NCBI RefSeq assembly: GCF_965638725.1
Contig: NC_134953.1
Coordinates: 10,377,001 to 10,441,000 of the forward strand
Source of the DNA: Aptenodytes patagonicus
Taxonomy: Eukaryota > Chordata > Aves > Sphenisciformes > Spheniscidae
Reading direction: 5' to 3'
Length of the DNA stretch: 64,000 nt
Position numbers and translations under genes: made by a program. Below the pieces are notes generated by a model that searched no databases, was not told the DNA's origin, and was given only the letters and a program-made list of their open reading frames with translations. How positions within the stretch are numbered: position 1 is the stretch's first letter; the number at the start of each line of letters is the position of its first letter. Of this stretch, positions 34,001 to 45,173 are shown piece after piece.

Positions 34001-37000
34001 AAGTGGTAAACTCAGTGTTATTATCCCAATGATATGAGTTCAACAGAGGCTTTGGCTGGAGTTAAACTTCAGTGCCCTTCGTGCAAAGCTTCGGGTGAGG
34101 TGATCTATCAATTCAAGCCGTGGTAATGCTGGATTTTGGACTCTAGGCAGAGAAACATTAATGGCTGTGCCCTGAACCCACCACTGAAGTGCATGGACTG
34201 CTATCAAGGCCAGTCTTTCTAAAATCTAAACTAACTGGGAAGAAGAGTTGAATGGTTAATTATTTTCATTAAAACTAAACTGGCAAGAAGCTAAGGGCCT
34301 CAGCAAGAACAAAAGACAGAGATTGGTAAAAGGTGATCTTAAAAACTAATTGCTTTGCTCTCTTTTCTCTTGCACTTGGCCCCTGGATCGGCAGTGAGGG
34401 ATGGTGCTAAAGACATATTTTGGCAAGAGATGAAGGAATGAAGCTGAGACTAACTATGGGTAGTAAAAAATTGGCTGAATTAAGATCAGGCCTGGAGGCA
34501 TCTCAGAGGAAGTCTGAAATAATTAATTGTAAGCGGCATGGCTGGGGTGGGAAGTTACAAGTAGCACAGGGCTGGAGCCAGCGGGGAGGAGAGCCCTTCA
34601 AGCCACGCGTGAGCCTGCGTGCTGTGCTGCTGCCGCTGCCCTCCACTGCCCGCAACTGCGTAACAGTAAAAATATCCCCCCTTCTTGTCCCAGGTCTGGC
34701 TGAGGTGGCCTTCAGGGCCATGTTCTTGTTTCAGAAGAAACATGTTTTTATAATACCCCCACGTCCAGACCTGTGTGCATTCCCTCAGGCCTCGGCTCTG
34801 GATGCAAAGCTGCTTTATCATTCAGCCTTAGCTCCTCTGAGTCAAATGGGCCATCATTTTCCCGCCTGTAGTTTGGGTTAGGAAGTAGGGAGGACTTGAA
34901 GAAACAACTGCAGACCTTTTGGGCAGCACGCAGATACCTTTCACAGTCCAGTGTTTGGATTGCAACCAATCCACAGTTTGTCAGGACTGCCCAGCAGCAA
35001 ATGGAGCACCTATATTGTAAGAAGAGGTTGAGTCCGATCAGGGAAGTTGTATTAGAGTAAGCCTTGCACCTAATAGGTTCAAAAAAACCCCAGATGTCAA
35101 ACCAAAGGCTTGAAGACTGTCCTCCTTTGCAGGTCACCCCTTGCCAACCAAGGAACCCTCTGACTGTAACAGTTCAGTGCCAGATGAAGGAAAGTGGGTT
35201 CTCATTAGCAGGACTTTCCAAAGACATTTCACGAGGGGTTCTCCAAAAAGCTGCAAAAAAGAAGGCAAGTAGCTGGCGGTGGCGAGCAAAGCTTTACCAG
35301 GGATCAAAATAGTCCCCGAGACAGAATCAAGTAGGGTGAATGCTGATTATTTTATTTTATTTTATTTTTGTGAAAAGGCAGAAACGAGCACTTTCTGCTC
35401 TGGTTACAGGAATAGCATTTTAGTCCCACTTCTGTAGCCAGTGGGTTTTACAAAGCAACGTGCTGAACTTTCATTTTGCTCTCTCAACTTTGCCTGGGAT
35501 TGGCAAATAGACCAAGACTCTGCAGCCTTGATAGACTTCATCTGGAGGAAAGACATGAAGTTTTGTGTGTGCCTGGTGTTGCTGTAACTACTACTAACGG
35601 CAAGTGCAGGTGACTTCATTGGGCTTTGGAGCAGGAGAATGATGAAGTGGAGAAGGGCCGCCATAGAGCCATTGGCAAGGTCTGGCTGTGTGAATGACTC
35701 TGGGCACAATCTGTTTGGCTTCGCAAAGGGGAAGGTGCTTTGTATGTTTGAGAATGTATGGTAGAGAGCTCTTACACGCTGTAACCAACATAGGCAACAA
35801 CTCACGATGACAATTTGGTTAATGCAATGATGTTGTTATTGTGCTGTGGTTTATTTTACTCTTGTTTAAAGCACCGAACCTGTTCTGGCTGAGAAATTCT
35901 GAGCGTTGTTTTGTACAAAGTCTCTCTTTAACGAACAGTTCAGAAAACACAAATAGGTACAGGCATGAATGCCTATAGATGTTTTTTAAACTCAGCCTGA
36001 GCTTTGAGACTTCTGTGATAAAGATGTAGCTGATCAGCTTGTTTAAAGGACACCTTCGATCTTAATCAGAAGTCCTTCAATAGGATTTTCGTACATGTAT
36101 TTGTTCAAGAACTTGTTAGGTAGACAGACTGGTCTCCTTCAGCCTCTGAATTTTCAGCTGTGAAAACAGCTGATGAATTGATTAATTAAATTGACAAATT
36201 CTCTACCAACCTCAGGTTCTCCCGTTTCTGCATGTGTATTCAACTGTTGTTTTCAGAACAAAGTTTGAAGACGTAACAACGCTAGGCAAAATCCCAGCTG
36301 CTCACTTAGTGCACTTGTCTTCTTCACCGTTTCCAAAAACCAGTTGGCCTACTTACAGGCTTCAAAGAACAAAAGGTTTTGTAAATGGTACATGCTACCA
36401 CAAAGCCAACAATAAAGCTCCTTAGAGGTGATTTCCACCATTGGTGTTTCACATGGGATTTGTAACCCGTAGCTTAGAGCTGTGATAGCATTCATCCAAA
36501 GGGTGATTGCAGATTGTGACATCTTTGTCATAATAGCTCTTGATGTCACCATCATTTTGTTTAACCCTTAGGACATTAGCTACCCTTTATGTTATTTTCT
36601 CTTTGGAGATGTTTCACAGTGGTAAGAGCAACTAGGTCAGAGAGCAAGATATAACTTGGTGCACTAGTAAGGACTCCAAGTAGTCCCTTCTGAGAGTCCT
36701 CATCCTCCCATTTAGTGGGTCTGCTTTGGTTTTGTCCTGTTGGGAAACACTGTCTTGCCTGGCAGGGGGAAGGCCGTCCCGTCCAGCGTGTTCCCCAGAA
36801 GCAATCTTTTAGAGTACATATGCATCAAGGAGATAACACTTTGGCTAGCTCCATGCAAAATTGTTCTAAAATGTCCAACTTTCTCGATCATCATACACAT
36901 CCTTCAGAAGGACCATGCCAAAACACTGTACAGATGTGAGGGCTGTTTCTTACGGCTGTATCTTGCCAGGGTAAAGAAGAGACATTATTGCTGAGCTGTG

Positions 37001-37942
37001 TCTCTTAATGACTGCCAGTCAAACGCCATTCGGGGAGCTGCAAGGAAGGACTAGTTCCTCTGGTACTGTGAAGAATTTGAACCTAAACTGTTTGTATCAG
37101 CCTATTTGGGTGACTCTTGCAAGGCAAAGCAGCTGACCTGAGGCTGGGGAAGCAGAAGGAAGACAGATGGACTGCTTGCAAGGAGCAAGGAATCCTCTCT
37201 TCTCCCTGGGTCTGAGGGCCCTGCTTCTCCAGGGGAGGAGAGCTAACAGCTCAGGAGTCTCAGGAAGGAGCACAGCCAGCCTCCTGCCTGCTCTTGCTTT
37301 TGGGGAGTGAAGGGCTCTGCTCCGTGGGTGATGCCTCCCTGCACTTCCACGGGCTTTTGCTCCCCTCTAATGGCCAAAAAGCTGAGAGCCCCTTTGCTGG
37401 AGACCATGGTGTCACAAGCTCTGGTGACTGGTGCCAGAGGGTGCCCCTGTGCTAGCAGACCTGTGAGGCACCGAGCCGAATTCAGCTCCAGGCAGGCTCA
37501 GGGTTTACCCAGCACTGCGTTGATCATGGGGCCGACGTCTCCCCCAGCTCTTCCTGCAGCTCCGCTGATTGCTGGGTTTTACCCTCCTTGTTTTCTGTTC
37601 CACCTCCCAAGAAATGCACCTGTGTCATGGTGGCTGGGAGGAAGGTTTACAGCTAAACTTGAGAAAGAGGGGCAATGCAGACAAATTGGTAAATCCGCAC
37701 AGATCTCAGAGTCTTAGCCCTGAGTCAGCGCCACCTCCTGCCTACACCACTAACTGAAGCTCTCTACCTTTGACGGTAAAGAGCTTGCACTGCAGCTCTT
37801 CCCTCTCTTTGGAACAAGTTATGCCCATTCCCTGGGTTTTACCCAAACCAGCTATAAACAGTCTTTTGCAGACTGGTGCTTATGAGGCCTCAATCTATGC
37901 AGAAATGTGCATGTTCATGTGCTTGGAGCTTTGGCTTTCGAA
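28061..37942. other. Gene-free interval between UGT8-like and ELOVL3
   Basis: Nearly 10 kb in which I recognise no exon, RNA gene or interspersed repeat. Many frames of 60-190 codons exist, but none shows family motifs or supporting splice sites. A run of T lies near 30728-30746 and a TTTTA tract at 35349-35369. The part from about 33.4 to 36.6 kb is AT-richer (for example GATTAATTAAATTGAC near 36179) and could hold regulatory sequence. Confidence 0.5.
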
Positions 37943-37947
37943 CAGCT

Positions 37948-38485
37948 TGTCCTGGTTTCGGCAGGGATAGATTTAATTTCCTTCCTAGTAGCTGGTACAG
38001 TGCTGTGTTTTGGATTTAGGAGGAGAAGAAAGTTGATAACACATCGATGTTTTAGTTGTTGCTAGGTAATGCTTACACTAGCCAAGGACTTTTCAGCTTC
38101 CCATGCTCTACCGACTGAGAAGGCTGGAGGTGCACAAGAAGCTGGGAGGGGGCACAGCCAAACTGGCCAAAGGGACATTCCATACCATGGGACGTCATGC
38201 TCAGTACATAAACTGGGGAAAGCTGGCCGGGGGGGCCGCTGCTCGGGGACTGGCTGGGCATCGGTGGGTGGGTGATAAGCAATTGCACTGTGCATCACTT
38301 GTTTTTGTGTATTATTACTATTACATTATTATTATTATATTTCAATTATTAAACTGTTTTTATCTCAACCCACAAGTTTTTCTCACTTCTACTCTTCCAA
38401 TTCTCTTCCCCATCCCACCGGGGGGGCGGGGAGTGAGCGAGCAGCTGGGTGGTGCTCAGTTGTCGGCTGAGGTTAAACCACAACA
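37948..38485 (+). mobile_element. Solo LTR of an avian endogenous retrovirus (ERVL-type)
   Basis: A 538-bp unit starts TGTCCTGGTTTCGGCAGGGA and ends GGTTAAACCACAACA, with TG...CA ends. It is flanked by a perfect 5-bp direct repeat, CAGCT, at 37943-37947 and 38486-38490. Inside are a TATA-like TACATAAACTGGGG near 38206, an ATT-rich stretch near 38305-38350 and a TTATTAAAC polyadenylation-type motif. A 5-bp target duplication fits ERVL-class integration. No internal retroviral sequence accompanies it, so it is the product of LTR-LTR recombination. I recall this LTR type from other neoavian genomes but cannot name the subfamily. Confidence 0.9.
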
Positions 38486-38623
38486 CAGCTATGCTATTTA
38501 TTGTGTTGCATTACCTGCTGTTGCCCTTTTTAAAAACAGCTCTTCAGAGCTGCCCACATTTGAAGTGTCAGAAAATGTAAGTAATACCTCATTTTGCATC
38601 AGCTTTTGCATCTAGAGTTTATT

Positions 38624-38812
38624 ATAGAATCATAGAATAGTTTGGGTTGGAAGGGACCTCTAAAGGTCATCTAGTCCAACCCCCCCTGCCCTGGGCAGGG
38701 ACATCTTCAACTAGATCAGGTTGCTCAGAGCCCCGTCCAGCCTGACCTGGAATGTTTCCAGGGATGGGGCATCCACCACCTCTCTGGGCAACCTGGGCCA
38801 GTGTTTCACCAC
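38624..38812 (-). mobile_element. CR1 LINE 3' end, short, minus strand
   Basis: The reverse complement is the last 190 bp of CR1. It is closely similar to 1449-1640, starting from the TATAGAATCATAGAATAG tail and stopping abruptly at the GTGTTTCACCAC segment. It lies 140 bp from the solo LTR. Confidence 0.93.
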
Positions 38813-41049
38813 TTATGTGGGCATAAGCTTTGCGTTAGCTGAATGTAAGCCTAACAGCCCAGCGTAATACCTCCAGCATCTTCTGTCGAGCTCTTTGCTG
38901 CAACATGTGTTAAACCGAGGTTGCTTTCCAAAGTTAGGGAATCAGCCAGGAGAGGAAGTTTGTTTCCTTATCCTTACCATTTCTTCCCACCTCTTAAACC
39001 TACTTAAACCAAACTGCAGCATGTGTAACAAAATCATGGCTTACCTGCCACGCCACCTCTGTTGGCGTCAAAAGGGTTAAAAGATATTTTGATCGAGAAC
39101 ACAGGGATTGTTCTTTGTTTTCACAGTGTGGTCAGTGTGGTGGAGAAGCTGCCCCTGGGAGGGCCTATGTATGATATCATATTCTCCGCAGTCAAGAGGG
39201 ACATATGGAATCAGGGCATTATCCTAAGCTTTAATGAAAGCTTGCAGTGCTTGTGCAAGGAGATCCCACAATGGTTTCCACTGTGCTCTGATGTGTAAAC
39301 CACAAGTAACAATCACAGGCAGTACGACAAACTGATTTGGAGGTGGTTATGTGCCATCTTGGCCTGCTCAGCCTTGCCTCCTGTGCAGAAAACTGGCTGG
39401 CCTGGGCACTGGTAGGGACGGCAGTGTAGCTCAGACCAGCGTGGGTCTGTCCGAGCGAGGCTGGCTTTGTGCACGCACTCTCTTGTCCTGCAGAGACTGT
39501 CAGGGCTCTCTTATTTAAGGCCAGCCTGAACTGGCATATCCTATCTGGAATTAAAATGAATAAAATAATTTTTAAAAATCAACTACTATGCCTCCTTGTT
39601 TCCATGTCCCCACCTGTGTGGAGCAGGTAGGTAACTGGTGACAGTACAGCTACAGAGCCAGCTAGCCAATGAGCAAGTGAAGACCTTGGTGGCCACACTG
39701 CCCCTGTTCCCCATGCTGATAACATTTTGCCACTGTCCTAGTTAGTGTAGCTGCTTTCTTGTCTCCCCCTACACATCCACTGCGTTTCAGTCCTTCTACA
39801 GACTGTTCTGTACAGCCTCTTTTATGCCATGAGATAATCTTGACCCTGCGGTAGTGTAACTTCAGGGCATCTGCTCACAGAGTGCTCCACGGTCAACAAG
39901 ACTGGATCTGGTAATGTTCCCTTTTCAGCTCAAAGGGTAGCCTTTTATAAATGTGTGACTGCAATCTCATCACCCATACTTCCCTTAAGGATGATTAAGG
40001 TCACCGCTGTTAGAGGGAAATGATGTTGGCGTGACCTACGTGGAGTGGAAGAGTGTAAAGGATGCAGCGGTTCCAGCATAGGTCCTGTGTAGCAGCAAAT
40101 TAATGGGCAGCATTTTCTGCCCTGTCCTTTCATGTCACACACTAGCAAAGGCTTTTCCTCTGAAAATGGTAGTATAACCGCCCCAATTTTTTTTTTTTTT
40201 TCACCAGGGCAGCTAAAGATTGGAGCGCAGGAAAACTCAGCAAAGCATTGGAGCTTGGTTCTGCCAAGGATGCAAGCAGGAGGGGGAAGGGAAGAGCGAT
40301 GGGGAGCAGACTCTGTGCAGTCCTTGAGCTGCAGTCCTCCAGTCAGGGCAGGACCTCCTGGGAGCTGGGAATACTAAGGTGAGAGCTGTGCAAGGCACAG
40401 TGGGAGCCCATGCTATGTACAGGGTGTTGTCCCTGTGCAGGGTGTGGCAAAACCCTGTTAAGAAACGTATAAGCTGGCCTTTCTGGAGAAACTTGCAAGT
40501 GCTCTGGAAAATGGGGAGTGTAAGTCAGGGATGGTGTAAAAATCACCAGGGGATTTTCATTCCCACATGTCAGACTCTTTCCTGATGACCTCCCACTGCT
40601 GCCTTGTAGAATACAGAGCAAATGTCTCATCTGGACAGATGTTTGCCTCCTGTTTGAAGAGGCAGCAGTTAAGCAGGTGACTTGTGTACAGGTGCAGTGA
40701 CGTCTGCATGAAGCAAAACCCTCACCCAAGTCTGTGAGCTTTGTAGGATGTTCCTGTCGGACGTGTGTAAAGACATGATACTTGGGTGAAACACCAAGTT
40801 GAGTGAAGTGACCGGAGGGTGCAATGAGATATGCTGTGTTCAGGGGATTTTGACTATTCCGTAGCCATTTTCATCTGCAGGAACTTAAGTAGGGGATTAT
40901 CCAGAGCCCGTCTAGTCCCCAGCAGCAGTGGCCAGATGCTTCAGTCTATGGTGAAGAAGACGCAACAGCTAACCGCAGCCGGGGTAAGGGTGTTTCTGCC
41001 TGCCGTTGATGACAGTGTTGGAAACACCCTGCCCATCTACTGGGGGGTG
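38813..41049. other. Intergenic upstream of ELOVL3
   Basis: No gene or repeat recognised, apart from a 16-base T run near 40186. The short frames have no family resemblance. Confidence 0.5.
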
Positions 41050-41295
41050 AGCTGGGCTGGATGGGGCTGGTACCCAGCGGGCGGCAGGACCTCCCCCCCC
41101 CCCCCCAGACTGACGGGGCGACCGAAGCCTCCCGCTCCGTGCCCACCGCCTCCGGGCACGGGGGGGAGGCTCCGGTCGGGCCGGGCGGCTCCCGGTCCCG
41201 CCCCCCCCGGTGCGATGCCGGGGCGGAGCTCAGCCCCGGGACTGTATCCACCGGTGCGGGGTAGGGGAGCGGCTCGTTTCGGCTCGCTCCCGGGG
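41050..41295 (+). promoter_or_regulatory. ELOVL3: GC-rich promoter and 5' UTR of ELOVL3
   Basis: A compact G+C- and CpG-rich block just before the ELOVL3 start, with a C run at 41092-41106 and GC-box-like CCGCCCC sequence near 41197-41206. There is no obvious TATA box. The transcription start cannot be fixed from sequence. Confidence 0.55.
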
Positions 41296-41408
41296 ATGCT
41301 CGACATGGAGCTGAGCTGTGACCCGTCGGAGCTGCAGCCACTGGGGGAGTACGACTTCGAGAAGAACTTCAACGTCCGGGAAGCTAGGGAATGGATGAGG
41401 CAGAATTG
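41296..41408 (+). CDS. ELOVL3: ELOVL3 coding exon 1
   Basis: From the ATG at 41296 to the donor GTGAGA at 41409, leaving in phase 2 inside Trp38. It encodes MLDMELSCDPSELQPLGEYD and then FEKNFNVREAREWMRQN. The EYDFEKxFN...W pattern matches the N-termini of ELOVL6 and ELOVL3. Confidence 0.9.
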
Positions 41409-44400
41409 GTGAGAGGAGAGGAGGTTGCGGCTCTGGTGCATCCCGGACCCCGGGTAGCCTGGTCGGGTCCTGCTGTTTCTAGCGGAGCGGGCCTGGGGTC
41501 CTCAGCCCCAAGGAGGAGGAGGTTGGGGGGCTCCTGTTGCAGCGATGGTGCAGGTGCCGGCTGCACGCTTGCGGCTGTCAGGGAAGGGCTGCGGCAGCAC
41601 ATCGAGCAGAGCAAACGGTGGTTGAGGTCGTGCTGCAGTGTGTAGGGAGGTTGTGATGTGGCAAGAGGGCAAGGAGCAGCCACAGATGGCCACCGCAGCC
41701 CTTGCACCGGCAAACAGGGCGCTCAGCCCTGCTGTGCTGCCCCAAAGCCTTGGAAAGGAGTGGAACATAACACATGGCCCTTGAGGCTCTAGCTTTCTGG
41801 TGCAACTGGCCTCTTTAGGCAAAGAGCATCCTCTGCCTGTAGGGTATCATGTGTAAGTGGATAAAATGCATTGATGTGTTTGCTCGCGACCCTGCTCGCA
41901 GGTTACCAGATCCCGCCTCGTCCCATCAGGGTCCTGTGGAAATCTCCACGATGTAACAGCTCGCTTTCTTTTCTGCAATCCCCAGGGTTTTTCCTCGTCA
42001 GCTCTGCTCGCTGTCAGGGTAGGCTTCTTGTGACCAAGCCCAACCTTAACATGAGAATGGGAGATCTTTTGTTTCTTGTGAGAGCGCTCTGCTGGCTCTA
42101 CAGAAGCCCGGCTGGAACTAGGTCAGCCTGGGTCTTCCCCTGACTGCTGCCTCTCCTCTACTTGCAGGCACAAGTCTTTATTTTTTGCTGTGGCTTATGT
42201 GATCCTGATCTTTGGAATCCAGCATTTCATGAAGGAACGGAGAGGCTACAAACTGCAAGCACCACTGACCCTGTGGTCCCTCAGTCTGGCCTTGTTCAGG
42301 TAAGAGCCTTTGCTAAAGCCGGAGACAGCTGTAGACCTTCCCTCAGGAATGGATTTATAGGAAGTTCTGGGTATCCACTATGTCATTAGGGAAATAAATG
42401 TTTTTTTCCCCTTGGAGGCCCTTTCCCGTAAGGGGAAGCGAGCTGCTCATACAGGTGGTTGGTTCCCCACCAGAAATACTCCAGCAAGTCAAATGAGTTG
42501 CAGAAGGACCACTGGGGACTGTGCTTGAAAATCATTAGTGGGTAGATTTGAATGTGAAGTCTGCAAGAGCAGAGATCCTCGTTCAAAGGGTGCCTGATAA
42601 TTATAAGTTTGATTTGAGGTCTATTACTTTTAAAAATTGAGATGTTTGGGGATTTTTTTCCCACCTTTTTCTAACCCTGTTGTGTAGGAGGTGGGGAAAA
42701 ATTCTGGTACGCTCACAGAAGCACCTTTCTTACTGTAAATCTGAAGAAAAGCATGAAAGAGGCTGGGAGGTCCTCTCTGGCCGGTAGCATAAACTGGTTG
42801 AATGTATCAAAGTTGCTGACAATCACCAGTCCTTGGGTTGTCTTTCCAGTATGCTTTTATATAGGGGAAAAAAGAATGAGTAGTTGCAATGGCAGGAGAA
42901 TGATGGTACAAAGACAGGGTTATTTTCCTGCCCATTTTTTAGAGACATCTTTTAAGAACAGCCTGGTACTACTGCCAGGTTCTAGCTCTGATTTTCCCCC
43001 CCTCCCCAGCCATGCAAGATGTGAAGATCAATCTAAAATATCTGTTTTCAAACTGTCCAGTCTTACGGTACTGGTTTCCTGCAGTGACCATGAGAATGAT
43101 TCAGCCCATGCTCTGTAATTAAACAAGCAGATGTCAATTTTCCAACGTTCCCCTCATCTCCACACCTTTTCAGTCTGTTTGGTGGAAGAGAGCAAAACTA
43201 GACTACTGCCTCCATAACTCCAGAGGAGTGTCTCTGCCTACGTGCACAAGTTGGCTTTGGTCAAGTCTGAGGGACGCTGGTTGCCCTCTGTGAGGGTAGG
43301 GCATGGCAGTGGTCTGTAAAATCACAAGTTGTGGGAAAGGGGGGTTCAGGGCATGACTGTTCACGGTCTGTTCGGAGACAAGCTCATGCGAATGAAACGT
43401 ACAGGTTGATAACAAAGAAAAAGGGATGTTTCTTCTCATAAGCTGTAGGAACTGCCTGCCACAGGAGGTTGTAAATGCTCCCTGGGCATGCACTGTTGGC
43501 CCCTGTCAGGAGATGGGACACCAGGACAATTGTCCCCCTTTTCTGACCAGACATGGCAGCTCTTACTCTTGAGTGCCTCTTCAAGCAGTGGAAGCAGGGG
43601 GTGTAATGAGGGAGCATTCTTTGCTGCTCAGACCGTGGGTGCTGCCATCCTCCAGGAGCTGCCGCATGGTGCCAGGCAAGCCAAAGGGCCATGTTGGTGG
43701 CTCACAACCTACTTACTCCTTGTGCCTTGCTGTTGTTCTGGTGTGGGCAGCAGCCCTTCCCTGCTTTGTCTTGCAGAAATATGTGTGTTTGAAATCCTGG
43801 CCAAGAGGTCTTGGGCAAGCCTGTGCCCAGTGAACAGGGGGCTGAAACCTGCTCGAAAGTCTAAGAAGACAACAGTTTGTTTAGATGTCCCCAGGACTGC
43901 CCTGGGCATCGAGGTGGAGTTAGCTAAACATTCTTGGGTGCAGAGCTGTCGGAGGCTCTGGTGAAGCCTTGGGCACAGTGTTCAGCTCTCCTCTGTTTTT
44001 CTTGCAGTGCCATGGGGGCCCATCGGGTCTGGAAGCAAATGGCCTTCATCCTCTCTACCAAGGGATTTAAGCAATCGGTGTGTAGTCCGTCCTTCTACGT
44101 CCACCCCATCTCCAAGCTTTGGACCTATTTATTCGTGCTGAGCAAACTCCTGGAACTTGGTGAGTCTGAAACGTCTCCTTATCCCATGTGTTCGTAACTC
44201 CTTTGCTTTTACAAGTAGGGTTTTTTTTACAGGTCTCTGCCCAAATGTTATTCGGAGAACAGGGCTGTCTAGCCTTGCACGTGTCACTCATTTTCTCTCT
44301 CCCTGTTGCTCAACCCAGACGACATGCTCTGTCTCCACAGGGTTGCAGGCTGATGTTATCGCTCTGGTTTGATCCCCAGGCCAGCACCTGGACTAGGCAA

Positions 44401-45173
44401 TTCTGCACTGGGATGACTGTGACAAGGGGATGGCAGGCAGGCAGGGGAGGGCTGGGCTTTCCACCCAGTTTCCATCCAAAAAACTACAGAAGAGCTGGTC
44501 TGAAGTGCTGTGTAGGTAGAGCTAGGTAAGCAAGCCTGGGGCAAGGGGCTCTTGTACCACAAACGTGCCAGCAGGTAGGTGCCTACATGGGCTTTATCAA
44601 TACAGACAATTCCGATGGGAACCAAGGTTTTGGTGGGATCAAGCCACATAATGGCCTCAGCATTGCAGCTCGCTCATTCTGCCTCACATGAAAACTTGCG
44701 CAACTGCTGTGCTTTTACCTGACTAACAATGCACCTCTCCCCTGACCCAAGGTGACACCGTGTTCATTGTTCTCCGGAAAAAGCAGCTCATCTTCCTCCA
44801 CTGGTACCACCACGTTACCACGATGGTCCTGACCTGGTATAGCTATAAGGATATGGTGGCTGGCAGCGGCTGGGTTGCAGTCTTGAACTTCAGTATCCAT
44901 GCTGTCATGTACTCCTACTACACCGTGCGAGCTGCAGGCTTCAAGGTATCCCGCTTCATTGCCATGGCAATCACCATTTCACAGATGCTGCAGATGCTGG
45001 CATATGTAATAATGAATATCTTGATCATCTTCTGGATGGAGGATAACGTCTGCCACACCACCTGGACAATTATTTTCTTTTCATTCCTGTCGTATTTCAC
45101 TTTCCTGGGGCTCTTCTGCAACTTCTTCTTCAAGACTTACCTGAGGAACACCCAGAAATCAAAGGGGGAATAA
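41296..45173 (+). CDS. ELOVL3: ELOVL3, very-long-chain fatty-acid elongase, complete
   Basis: ER membrane 3-ketoacyl-CoA synthase that condenses malonyl-CoA with long-chain acyl-CoA. Four coding exons (41296-41408, 42168-42299, 44008-44159, 44752-45173) give 272 residues; human ELOVL3 has 270. Family motifs in order: KLLELGDTVF (127-137), the HxxHH box HWYHH (149-153), NFSIHAVMYSYY (178-189) and QMLQM (210-214). There are several hydrophobic spans. The C-terminus KSKGE fits a KxKxx ER-retrieval signal. Position between NOLC1 and PITX3 identifies it as ELOVL3, yet segments such as SYKDMVAG and YSYYTVRAAGFKVSR look closer to ELOVL6. The start used is the ATG at 41296; another with a strong Kozak context (GACATGG) is at 41305, and an in-frame upstream ATG is at 41215. 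Confidence 0.94.
42168..42299 (+). CDS. ELOVL3: ELOVL3 coding exon 2
   Basis: Acceptor CTCTACTTGCAG ends at 42167 and the donor GTAAGA begins at 42300. The 132 nt encode the first membrane segment (SLFFAVAYVILIFGIQHFM), KERRGYKLQAPLTLWS and the start of the next span. Confidence 0.94.
42300..44007 (+). other. ELOVL3: ELOVL3 intron 2
   Basis: A 1.7-kb intron. I see no exon, RNA or repeat in it. Confidence 0.6.
44008..44159 (+). CDS. ELOVL3: ELOVL3 coding exon 3
   Basis: Acceptor TTTTTCTTGCAG ends at 44007 and the donor GTGAGT begins at 44160. The 152 nt include STKGFKQSVCSPSFYVHPIS and LWTYLFVLSKLLEL. The GFKQSVC segment is typical of ELOVL3/6. Confidence 0.95.
44752..45173 (+). CDS. ELOVL3: ELOVL3 coding exon 4
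   Basis: Acceptor CCTGACCCAAG ends at 44751 and TAA is at 45171-45173. It holds the HWYHH box, the HAVMYSYY motif, the last membrane spans and the KSKGE tail. Confidence 0.96.

Noticed and set aside
28061-37942. Protein genes suggested by frames of 100-190 codons (for example near 30683-31249 and 32135-32641)
   Set aside because: They overlap one another on both strands, lack homology-like motifs, and show no consistent splice or promoter context.
37948-38485. Complete endogenous provirus
   Set aside because: Only one LTR is present with its target duplication on both sides; no gag, pol or env sequence is attached.
38103-38615. 170-codon plus-strand frame near 38.3 kb
   Set aside because: It lies mostly inside the solo LTR and crosses its ATT-rich tract; no protein family resemblance.
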